Below, one piece after another: positions 1-5,218 of a stretch of 6,137 nt of DNA. This stretch comes from Firmicutes bacterium ADurb.Bin467. GTDB taxonomy: Bacteria; Bacillota; Clostridia; Christensenellales; Aristaeellaceae. Where the stretch lies: the NCBI GenBank assembly GCA_002068815.1, contig MWAC01000078.1, positions 1 to 6,137 on the forward strand, written 5' to 3'. Each line of letters starts with the position of its first letter. Position 1 is the first letter of the stretch. The notes beneath the pieces were generated by a model. That model was not told the origin of the DNA, searched no databases, and saw nothing but the letters and a program-made list of their open reading frames with translations. The position numbers and the translations under genes were made by a program.

Positions 1-561
1 CTTGATCTCGTTTCGGCGCAGGATCTCGGTGAGCTTCTCGGAGTAGTCGACGTCGTCGAGCTTCGGGCAGCCGACGAGCGTGATCTTGCCGCGCATGAAA
101 TCGCGGTGGAAGTTGCCGTAGGCGTAGGCCGCGCAGTCGGCGGCGATCAGCAGGTTCGCGCCGTCGAAATAGGGCGCGCTGACCGGCACGAGCTTGATCT
201 GCACCGGCCATTGCCTCAGCTGCGACGGAACCTCCGCTTGGGCAACCGGCTCCGCGGGCCGCGCGCGGTTCAGCGACCGGGCCTGGCTGCCGGGGCACAT
301 ATGGGGGACCGGGGGCTGCCCGGTTTTGCGCTTGTTCTCCAGGACCGCCGCCTCGTCAAAGGCGTCCGCCTCGCGCTCGACAAACGAGATCGCCCCGGTC
401 GGGCACGAGGGCAGGCACGCGCCCAGCCCGTCGCAGTAGTCGTCGCGGAGCAGCTTCGCCTTGCCGTTCACCATGCCGATCGCGCCCTCGTGGCACGCCT
501 CGGCGCACAGGCCGCAGCCGTTGCATTTTTCTTCGTCGATTTGTATAATCTTGCGGATCAT
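1..561 (-). CDS. 4Fe-4S dicluster ferredoxin-like protein (FrdX-like), C-terminus beyond the window
   Basis: This is the first 187 residues of an iron-sulphur protein read leftward; it is open to base 1, so the stop lies outside. Cluster 1 is canonical CX2CX2CX3C with Cys13, 16, 19 and 23. Cluster 2 has Cys43, 49 and 53, the last in a CPTGAI motif, but the expected second Cys is Leu46 (CDGLGAC). Further cysteines follow at 89 (CPGS), 143 (AADCAAY) and 165 (VGCPKLDD). From about residue 115 the motifs LRQWPVQIKL and APYFDGANLL match the C-terminal domain of the anaerobe 4Fe-4S family often found beside Hcp and Crp/Fnr regulators, called FrdX in some regulon studies. The ATG at 561 has GGGAGGT (574-568) six bases upstream; the ATG at 566 hits a stop after two codons. 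It probably serves electron transfer in the cytoplasm, since no signal peptide or membrane segment is seen. The partner enzyme is not in the window. The family call is firm; the FrdX name and redox-stress role are inferred. Confidence 0.88.
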   Translation of the reverse strand, partial: MIRKIIQIDEEKCNGCGLCAEACHEGAIGMVNGKAKLLRDDYCDGLGACLPSCPTGAISFVEREADAFDEAAVLENKRKTGQPPVPHMCPGSQARSLNRARPAEPVAQAEVPSQLRQWPVQIKLVPVSAPYFDGANLLIAADCAAYAYGNFHRDFMRGKITLVGCPKLDDVDYSEKLTEILRRNEIK

Positions 562-587
562 GCCATTACCTCCCGCAATGTCCTTTC

Positions 588-616
588 TTGACTTTGCACG
601 GATATTGTAATATAAT
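588..616 (+). promoter_or_regulatory. SigA-type promoter of the regulator-NUDIX-GNAT operon
   Basis: TTGACT (588-593) and a perfect TATAAT (611-616) are separated by 17 bases, close to the ideal vegetative promoter. The start would be near base 623, leaving a leader of about 39 bases before the ATG at 662. The core interlocks with the leftward candidate promoter, whose -10 lies at 604-609, so polymerase probably cannot occupy both at once. Confidence 0.8.
604..609 (-). promoter_or_regulatory. Candidate -10 element for the leftward ferredoxin-like gene
   Basis: On the minus strand bases 609-604 read TACAAT, giving a predicted start near base 597 and a leader of about 35 bases. The matching -35 position (632-627) reads CATACT, a poor match to TTGACA, and it touches the inverted repeat at 631-646. 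A weak -35 overlapped by an operator centred near -41.5 is what a class II activator-dependent promoter looks like. TATATT at 614-609 is an alternative -10. Prediction only. Confidence 0.45.
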
Positions 617-630
617 CGATGCCGCAAGTA

Positions 631-646
631 TGTTGTCGCAACAACA
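631..646. promoter_or_regulatory. Perfect inverted repeat, candidate Crp/Fnr operator
   Basis: TGTTGT (631-636) and ACAACA (641-646) are perfect 6-bp arms around CGCA. Read as TGTTG-N6-CAACA, the site is 16 bp and has the arm and spacer geometry of the classical CRP site TGTGA-N6-TCACA, with a different inner half-site. It lies between the divergent genes, one of which encodes a Crp/Fnr protein. Its centre is about +16 for the rightward promoter (blocking position) and about -41.5 for the candidate leftward start (class II activating position). Binding is inferred, not shown. Confidence 0.6.
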
Positions 647-661
647 AAAAAGAGGAATTCA

Positions 662-1339
662 ATGGAAAAACTGAGCTTTCTTGCGCACACGCCGCTGTTT
701 CGCGGGATTTCGGAGGCCGACGTCGCGAGCATGCTCTCGTGCCTGGGCGGGGTCGAGCGGGACTTTCAGAGGGACGAGGTGATCTTCCGCGCGGGCGACC
801 CGGTGCGCCAGATGGGGATACTGCTGATGGGCGCCGTCAACGTCGTGCGCGGCGACGTGTGGGGGAACCTGCACATCATCGACCACGTCGGCCCCGGCCA
901 GTCGTTTGCCGAGACCTATGCCTGCATCCCCGGCGAGATACTGATGGTCGACGTCGTCGCCGCGGAGGACGCGCACGCGGTGTTCCTCGACGTACAGCGA
1001 ACGCTCGAGCCTTGCCCTTCGGCCTGCTCCTGCCACGCGCGGCTGCTGCGGAACCTCTTGACGGTCATGGCCTCGAAGAACATGACGCTGACGCGCAAGA
1101 TGACGCACATCACGCCGAAGTCGATCCGCGAGCGGCTGCTCTCGTACCTGTCGTATCAGGCGCTCGAGCAGGGCTGCTACAGCTTCGAGATACCGTTCAA
1201 CCGCCAGCAGCTCGCCGACTACCTGTCCGTCGAGCGCAGCGCGCTCTCGAACGAGCTCTCGAAGATGCGGCGCGACGGGCTGATCGAGTACAAGAAGAGC
1301 CGCTTCACGCTTCTTTGCGAGGAAAATCCGCCGGCATAG
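662..1339 (+). CDS. Crp/Fnr-family transcriptional regulator (HcpR-like context)
   Basis: This 225-residue protein has the normal length and layout of the family. An N-terminal cyclic-nucleotide-binding-type beta-roll spans about 10-115, a dimerisation helix about 120-155, and a winged helix-turn-helix about 155-220, with the recognition region RQQLADYL...SALSNEL at 181-199 and a wing ending KKSRFTLL. The fold is family-level evidence; no cAMP-pocket signature (RxSxxAE type) is evident, so it is unlikely to be a true cAMP receptor. Cys118, 122 and 124 cluster at the start of the long helix and could sense redox state or bind a metal or cofactor. The ATG at 662 follows AGAGG (651-655). It is divergent from the ferredoxin-like gene across a 100-base gap holding a candidate operator, and its stop lies 11 bases before the NUDIX gene. 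HcpR-like nitrosative or redox sensing is inferred from the neighbour; the true effector is unknown. Confidence 0.9.
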   Translation: MEKLSFLAHTPLFRGISEADVASMLSCLGGVERDFQRDEVIFRAGDPVRQMGILLMGAVNVVRGDVWGNLHIIDHVGPGQSFAETYACIPGEILMVDVVAAEDAHAVFLDVQRTLEPCPSACSCHARLLRNLLTVMASKNMTLTRKMTHITPKSIRERLLSYLSYQALEQGCYSFEIPFNRQQLADYLSVERSALSNELSKMRRDGLIEYKKSRFTLLCEENPPA

Positions 1340-1350
1340 GGGGGACGAGA

Positions 1351-1914
1351 ATGGACCTGATCCGCTCAATCGAGGAATACGCGCCGTTCAACGCGCAGGA
1401 AATCGCCGACAAGGCGCTGATACTCGCCGCGCTCGCCGCGCAGCCCGGTGTGTTTTCCCGGGAAAACCTGCACGTCCACATGACGGCGTCCGCGTGGATC
1501 GTCAACCGGCGCCGAGACCGCGCGCTGATGGCCTACCACAACATCTACCGGTCGTGGTCTTGGCTCGGCGGGCACGCGGACGGCGAGCGGGATTTGCTTC
1601 AGGTCGCGCTGCGCGAGGCGCGGGAGGAGAGCGGGCTTGCGAGCGTCCGGGCGGTCTCGGAGGACATCTTCTCCCTCGAGGCGCTGACGGTCGACGGCCA
1701 CGAGAAGCGCGGAAAATACGTCCCCTCGCACACGCACCTCAACCTGACCTATCTGGTCGAGGCGGACGACTCCGAGCCGCTCTTTGCGAAGGCCGACGAG
1801 AACAGCGACGTTCGGTGGTTTTCGCTCGACGAGGCGGTTTCGGCGTCCTGCGAACCCTGGATGCGCGACAGAATCTACACAAAGCTCAACCAAAAGCTGC
1901 GGGAGGGGCGATGA
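1351..1914 (+). CDS. NUDIX hydrolase
   Basis: This 187-residue protein carries a NUDIX box at 74-96 that ends in a perfect REAREESGL (88-96), with the metal-binding glutamates at 89, 92 and 93. The preceding segment is GGHADGERDLL: in GX5EX7REUXEEXGU the first Glu position is taken by Arg80. Around the box, the HVHMTASAWIV strand (41-51), WSWLGGHAD and the late RWFSLDEA motif (155-162) are typical of the superfamily. The substrate cannot be read from sequence; nucleoside diphosphate derivatives or damaged nucleotides are usual. Although the reading frame is open upstream to 619, the ATG at 1351 is chosen because the upstream part overlaps the regulator in another frame. The Shine-Dalgarno is only a G-run (1339-1344), so translation may depend partly on coupling to the regulator. 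The next ATG follows its stop by one base. Confidence 0.88.
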   Translation: MDLIRSIEEYAPFNAQEIADKALILAALAAQPGVFSRENLHVHMTASAWIVNRRRDRALMAYHNIYRSWSWLGGHADGERDLLQVALREAREESGLASVRAVSEDIFSLEALTVDGHEKRGKYVPSHTHLNLTYLVEADDSEPLFAKADENSDVRWFSLDEAVSASCEPWMRDRIYTKLNQKLREGR

Positions 1915-1915
1915 C

Positions 1916-2485
1916 ATGCGAAAATTCCGCCTGGCAACCGAGGCGGACGCGGGGGCGATTGCCGCGATCTACGCGCCCTACGTCATGACGCCGATCACCT
2001 TCGACACCGAGGCCCCGACCGCCTCGGATTTCGCCGGGCGGATCGCGGAGCTCCAACAGACGTATCCCTTTCTCGTCGCCGAGGTAGACGGGAAGATCGT
2101 CGGCTACGCCTACGCGCACCGCTTCCGCGAGCGCGCGGCCTACCAGTGGGGCGCGGAGCTCTCGATCTACCTCGTCCGCGACTACCACCGCCGCGGCACC
2201 GGCCGCGCGCTGTACGAGGCGCTGTTGAAAATCCTCAAGCGGCAGGGCTTCCGAATGGCGTACGGCTGCATCACGGTCCCGAACCCCGCGAGCGTCGCGC
2301 TGCACGAGAAGCTCGGCTTCCGACCGGTCGGCGTGCTGCGCTCCGCCGGCTGGAAGGGCGGCGCGTGGCACGACGTCATGTGGCTCGAGCGCAGGCTCGG
2401 AGCCGGAACCGGCGCGCCGACGCCGATCGTGCCCATCGGGGAGATCGGCGTCTCGGATATACTCGACGCCTACCGGGAGGACTGA
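1916..2485 (+). CDS. GNAT N-acetyltransferase, phosphinothricin acetyltransferase-like
   Basis: This 189-residue enzyme matches the PAT/YncA/MddA branch of the GNAT fold. Its N-terminal RLATEADAGAIAAIYAPYV is characteristic; YPFLVAEVDGKIVGYAYA (50-67) follows, then AAYQWGAELSIYL (74-86) and the acetyl-CoA pyrophosphate loop YHRRGTGRA (90-98). ITVPNPASVALHEKLGF (119-135) and GWKGGAWHDVMW (145-156) complete the family core. Known members acetylate phosphinothricin, methionine sulfoximine or sulfone, or related amino-acid analogues in the cytosol; the natural substrate here is unknown. About 25 residues past the usual end (from about 165) form an unassigned tail. The ATG at 1916 has GGGAGGGG (1901-1908) seven bases upstream, inside the last NUDIX codons, and begins one base after the NUDIX stop, so the two genes are very likely translationally coupled. 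The upstream in-frame start at 1784 overlaps the NUDIX gene and is not credible. Confidence 0.9.
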   Translation: MRKFRLATEADAGAIAAIYAPYVMTPITFDTEAPTASDFAGRIAELQQTYPFLVAEVDGKIVGYAYAHRFRERAAYQWGAELSIYLVRDYHRRGTGRALYEALLKILKRQGFRMAYGCITVPNPASVALHEKLGFRPVGVLRSAGWKGGAWHDVMWLERRLGAGTGAPTPIVPIGEIGVSDILDAYRED

Positions 2486-2512
2486 GCGAAACCGAAACTT
2501 CGCTTGAGCGAA
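2483..2512. repeat. GCGAA half-site repeats at the azlC promoter
   Basis: TGAGCGAA occurs at 2483-2490 and again at 2505-2512, exactly 22 bases apart, about two helical turns. Between them AAGCGAA appears inverted, as TTCGCTT at 2499-2505, and pairs with the first copy (AGCGAA/TTCGCT, 8-base loop). The second copy overlaps the -35 of the azlC promoter and the first contains the GNAT stop codon. It may be an operator for an unknown regulator; chance is possible in such short repeats. Confidence 0.4.
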
Positions 2513-2532
2513 CCGCCCGCCTGTGATAGAAT
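2504..2532 (+). promoter_or_regulatory. Promoter of azlCD
   Basis: TTGAGC (2504-2509) and TAGAAT (2527-2532) are separated by 17 bases. TGA directly before the -10 gives an extended TGnTAGAAT element. The start is predicted near 2539, leaving a very short leader with no room for a riboswitch. It lies in the 71-base gap after the GNAT gene, so azlCD need not depend on the upstream operon. Confidence 0.7.
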
Positions 2533-2541
2533 ATACAACTT

Positions 2542-2559
2542 AAAGGGGGCGATGTTTTG
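2542..2559 (+). promoter_or_regulatory. Ribosome binding site fixing a TTG start for azlC
   Basis: AAAGGGGG (2542-2549) lies seven bases before the TTG at 2557. The nearby ATG at 2552 is in another frame and stops after ten codons, and the first in-frame Met is far inside the first conserved region. The TTG is therefore the best start. Confidence 0.75.
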
Positions 2560-3240
2560 CGCAAGGAGCTTCGGTTCGCGCTGAAGACGACGATACCGGT
2601 CGCCTGCGGCTACATATTCCTGGGCACGGCGTTCGGAATCCTCATCAGCAACGCCGGCTACGGCCCCGTGTGGGCGCTTCTCTCGAGCGTGTTCGTCTAC
2701 GCGGGTTCGATGCAGTTCGTGATGGTCGCGCTGCTTTCCTCCGCCGCGCCGCTCGCCGCGGTCGCCGTGACGACGTTTCTCGTCAACGCGCGGCACATCT
2801 TCTACGGGCTGGGCTTTGTCGAGCGGTTCCGGGGGATGGGCGCGAAGCTCCCGTACATGGTGCTCTCGCTGACCGACGAGACGTACAGCGTGCTCTGCTC
2901 CGTTTCGTACCCCGCCGGGCTCTCGGAGGACCGGTGCGCGTTTTTCATTTCTCTCTTCGACCAGTTCTACTGGATACTCGGCTCGGTGCTCGGCGCGGCG
3001 GCGGGGCAGCTGATCCCCTTCGACATGGCGGGCGTCGACTTCGCGATGACGGCGCTGTTCGTCGTGATCTTCGTCGACCAGTGGAGGCAGTACCCGTCGC
3101 ACATCCCGGCCGTGACGGGCGCCGGCTGCGCGATCGCGTCGCTTCTGATCTTCGGGCCGGCGAACTTCCTGCCGGTCGCGCTCGCGGCGGCGGTCGGAAT
3201 CCTGATCGCGCTGCGCGGGAAGCTGGAGGAAGGCGCATGA
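2557..3240 (+). CDS. azlC: AzlC, branched-chain amino acid exporter large subunit
   Basis: This 227-residue, strongly hydrophobic protein has the length of AzlC/YgaZ. Family marks are the N-terminal ALKTTIPVACGYIFLG (8-23), FVYAGSMQFV (46-55), the hallmark NARHIFYG (77-84), SLTDETYSV (104-112) and the late DFAMTALFVVIFVDQW (161-176). About six to seven membrane segments can be drawn. With AzlD it forms an inner-membrane exporter of leucine, isoleucine or valine (and azaleucine in Bacillus); the exact substrate here is inferred from the family. The gene starts with TTG (2557). Its end overlaps azlD by four bases (ATGA), the usual azlCD coupling. It has its own promoter at 2504-2532; no Lrp-type regulator gene is adjacent. 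Confidence 0.93.
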   Translation: MRKELRFALKTTIPVACGYIFLGTAFGILISNAGYGPVWALLSSVFVYAGSMQFVMVALLSSAAPLAAVAVTTFLVNARHIFYGLGFVERFRGMGAKLPYMVLSLTDETYSVLCSVSYPAGLSEDRCAFFISLFDQFYWILGSVLGAAAGQLIPFDMAGVDFAMTALFVVIFVDQWRQYPSHIPAVTGAGCAIASLLIFGPANFLPVALAAAVGILIALRGKLEEGA

Positions 3241-3566
3241 GCACGCACGCGGTTTTGATCGTCGCGACCGTCGCGCTCGTCACGTGGCTCACGCGCGCGC
3301 TGCCGTTCGCCGTGTTCGGGAGGCGCAGGCTCCCGCGGATCGTCGTCTACCTCGGGCGCGTGCTGCCGCCCGCGATCATGGCGGCGCTCGTCGTCTACTG
3401 CCTGAAGGGGCTCGATTTGACGAAGTTCCCGTTCGGGCTCGCCGAGATCGCGTCCGTCGCGCTCGTCGCGCTCGTGCACCTGTGGAAGAAGAACGCGCTT
3501 CTGAGCATATTCCTGGGCACCGCGTGTTACATGATACTGATACGCACGGCGTTTCCGGTCTTGTAA
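3237..3566 (+). CDS. azlD: AzlD, small subunit of the branched-chain amino acid exporter
   Basis: This 109-residue protein, with three to four hydrophobic segments, has the normal AzlD/YgaH size. Conserved features are VTWLTRALPF (15-24), LGRVLPPAIMAALVVY (39-54) and a C-terminal HLWKKNALLSIFLGTACYM (81-99). It partners AzlC in the membrane; neither is expected to work alone. The ATG at 3237 overlaps the azlC stop (TGA 3238-3240) and is preceded by GGAGGAAGG (3225-3233) inside azlC. The gene ends at TAA 3566, 20 bases before a terminator-like hairpin, so the azlCD unit appears to end here. Confidence 0.92.
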   Translation: MSTHAVLIVATVALVTWLTRALPFAVFGRRRLPRIVVYLGRVLPPAIMAALVVYCLKGLDLTKFPFGLAEIASVALVALVHLWKKNALLSIFLGTACYMILIRTAFPVL

Positions 3567-3586
3567 GATTATTAAGCCCTTTTCAC

Positions 3587-3627
3587 AAACGGCGGTGCAG
3601 GATTTGCAATTCAGGCACAGCCGTTTT
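3587..3627 (+). terminator. Terminator-like hairpin after azlD
   Basis: AAACGGC (3587-3593) pairs with GCCGTTT (3620-3626). After one G/A mismatch, GTGC (3595-3598) pairs with GCAC (3615-3618), leaving a 16-base loop. The stem runs into TTTT and, after AAG, TTT. The U-tract is short and interrupted, so termination may be incomplete. It separates azlCD from the promoter at 3639. Confidence 0.55.
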
Positions 3628-3638
3628 AAGTTTAGGCA

Positions 3639-3666
3639 TTGACTTTGACGATCGACGCGATACAAT
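3639..3666 (+). promoter_or_regulatory. Promoter of the ABC importer operon
   Basis: TTGACT (3639-3644) and TACAAT (3661-3666) are separated by 16 bases; the predicted start is near 3673, about 33 bases before the ATG at 3706. A second TTGAC copy at 3645-3649 is too close to this -10 to serve it. No convincing operator is seen: ATCCGGAT (3686-3693) is an 8-bp palindrome in the leader but could be chance. Confidence 0.65.
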
Positions 3667-3705
3667 AAAATTATAGAGGGAGTGTATCCGGATGGGGGCG
3701 CTGCG

Positions 3706-5205
3706 ATGTCTGAATACCTTCTGGAAATGAACAACATCACAAAGATATTCCCCGGCGTCAAGGCGCTCGACGGCGTGCATTTCAACCTGCGAAAGGGCGA
3801 GATTCACGCGCTGATGGGCGAGAACGGCGCGGGGAAATCGACGTTCATCAAGGTGCTGACGGGCGTCCACCAGCCGGACGGCGGCGAGATCATCCTGGAC
3901 GGCGAGTTGATCCACATGCACGACCCGCTCGTCGCCGCGCGCCACGGCATCGCCGCGATCTACCAGCACCTGGCGGCCTATCCGGACCTGACGGTCGCCG
4001 AGAACATCTTCATGGGCCACGAGAAGCTGACCGGGCTCAAGAGCATCCGCTGGAAGCAGACGAACGCCGAGGCGCGGCGCTTGCTCCGGTCGTTAGGCTC
4101 CGACATCAGCCCGACCGAGCGCATGGGTGTGCTCTCCGTCGCGCAGCAGCAGCTCGTCGAGATCGCGAAGGCGCTCTCGCAGGACATGCGCATATTGATC
4201 ATGGACGAGCCGACCGCGGCGCTGTCGCGCAGGGAGAGCGAGGAGCTCTACGAGATCGCGCGGGGACTTCGCGACCGGGGGATATCGATCATTTTGATCT
4301 CGCACCGGTTCGAGGACATGCACAGGCTCGCCGACCGCGTGACGGTGCTGCGCGACGCGAAGTACATCGGCACCTGGACCGTCGGCGAGGTGACGGAGGC
4401 CGATCTCGTCAAGCAGATGGTCGGCCGCTCGATCGACCAGTACTTCCCGAAAAAGACCGCGCCGATCGGCGAGGAGCTTCTGAAGGTCGAGGGGCTTTCG
4501 CGCACCGGGTTTTTCGCGGACGTGAGCTTCACCTTGCACGCGGGCGAGATTTTAGGGCTTACCGGGCTCGTCGGCGCGGGGCGCACGGAGGTCGTCGAGG
4601 CGGTCTGCGGCGTCACGCGGAAGTCCGCGGGCAGGATATTCGTCGAGGGGCGCGAGGTAGACATCAGGAGCCCGAACGAGGCGCTGAAGCTGGGCGTCGG
4701 CCTTCTCCCGGAGGACAGGCAGAAGCAGGGGCTGCTGCTTGCGTGGTCGATCGGGCGCAACATCACGCTCCCGGCGATCAAGCGGTTCACGAAGCGCGGG
4801 CTCATCCGCGAGGCGGGCGAGCGCAAGGAGGCCGAGCACTTCAAAACGCTCATGAAGATTCGCGCGACGTCGATCGACGACACGGCGATGTCGCTCTCGG
4901 GCGGCAACCAGCAGAAGGTCGTCGTCTCGAAGCTGCTCTCCGGCGAATCGAAGATACTGATCCTGGACGAGCCGACGAAGGGCGTCGACGTCGGCAGCAA
5001 GGCGCAGATGTACGAGATCATGTGCGAGCTCGCGGCGAAGGGGTTCGGCATCCTCCTGATCTCCTCGGAGCTTCCGGAGGTCATCAACATGGCCGACAAC
5101 ATCATCGTCATGCGCGAGGGCAGGGTCTCGACCGTGATCCCGCGCGCGGAGGCGACGCAGGAGAACGTGCTCTCGGCCGGCATGCCGGTCGAGAAGATGG
5201 CGTAG
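3706..5205 (+). CDS. Sugar/AI-2-type ABC importer, two-domain ATP-binding protein
   Basis: This 499-residue cytoplasmic ATPase has two fused nucleotide-binding domains, as in RbsA, MglA, LsrA and RhaT. Domain 1 has Walker A GENGAGKST (38-46), Q-loop Gln87 in IYQHLAAYPDLT, a degenerate signature LSVAQQQ (143-149), Walker B ILIMDEPTAALS and His200 in ILISHR. Domain 2 has a degenerate Walker A GLVGAGRTE (287-295, Arg293 for Lys), signature LSGGNQQ (397-403), Walker B ILILDEPTKGVD and Ser454 where the switch His would be. The IYQHL...YPDLTVAENIFMG wording is closer to RhaT/LsrA than to RbsA (inference). The ATG at 3706 has GGGGG seven bases upstream and gives the typical MSEYLLEM start; the GTG at 3682 abuts its purine run with no spacing. 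It is first in its operon and 13 bases before the permease. The substrate is not determined: rhamnose, AI-2 or another monosaccharide. Confidence 0.93.
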   Translation: MSEYLLEMNNITKIFPGVKALDGVHFNLRKGEIHALMGENGAGKSTFIKVLTGVHQPDGGEIILDGELIHMHDPLVAARHGIAAIYQHLAAYPDLTVAENIFMGHEKLTGLKSIRWKQTNAEARRLLRSLGSDISPTERMGVLSVAQQQLVEIAKALSQDMRILIMDEPTAALSRRESEELYEIARGLRDRGISIILISHRFEDMHRLADRVTVLRDAKYIGTWTVGEVTEADLVKQMVGRSIDQYFPKKTAPIGEELLKVEGLSRTGFFADVSFTLHAGEILGLTGLVGAGRTEVVEAVCGVTRKSAGRIFVEGREVDIRSPNEALKLGVGLLPEDRQKQGLLLAWSIGRNITLPAIKRFTKRGLIREAGERKEAEHFKTLMKIRATSIDDTAMSLSGGNQQKVVVSKLLSGESKILILDEPTKGVDVGSKAQMYEIMCELAAKGFGILLISSELPEVINMADNIIVMREGRVSTVIPRAEATQENVLSAGMPVEKMA

Positions 5206-5218
5206 GGGAGGGACGAAC

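Noticed and set aside
544..549. TATAAT on the plus strand inside the ferredoxin-like gene
   Set aside because: No -35 at a suitable distance (the upstream sequence is coding and GC-rich), and a better promoter lies at 588-616.
106..591. Open frame of 161 codons on the plus strand
   Set aside because: It is the antisense shadow of the ferredoxin-like gene, whose minus-strand frame carries clear Cys motifs and a good ribosome binding site.
619..1350. Upstream extension of the NUDIX frame to base 619
   Set aside because: It lies wholly across the regulator gene in another frame, has an Arg-rich meaningless sequence, and the NUDIX homology begins after the ATG at 1351.
2486..2503. Possible terminator after the GNAT gene (GCGAA...TTCGC)
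   Set aside because: The stem is only 5-6 bp and no T-run follows; it is better explained as part of the half-site repeats at the azlC promoter.
2539..2556. Riboswitch or T-box ahead of azlC
   Set aside because: The predicted leader is under 20 bases, too short for such an element.
3284..3676. Open frame of 130 codons overlapping azlD
   Set aside because: An Arg/Ala-rich shadow frame; azlD in the other frame has clear family motifs.
3682..3705. GTG at 3682 as the ATPase start
   Set aside because: The AGAGGGAG directly abuts it with no spacing, and the family N-terminus matches the ATG at 3706.
3692..3730. Twelve-codon ORF (MGALRCLNTFWK) with a purine-rich site upstream, possible leader peptide
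   Set aside because: It overlaps the ATPase start in another frame, has no run of regulatory codons and no attenuator hairpin after it; probably chance.
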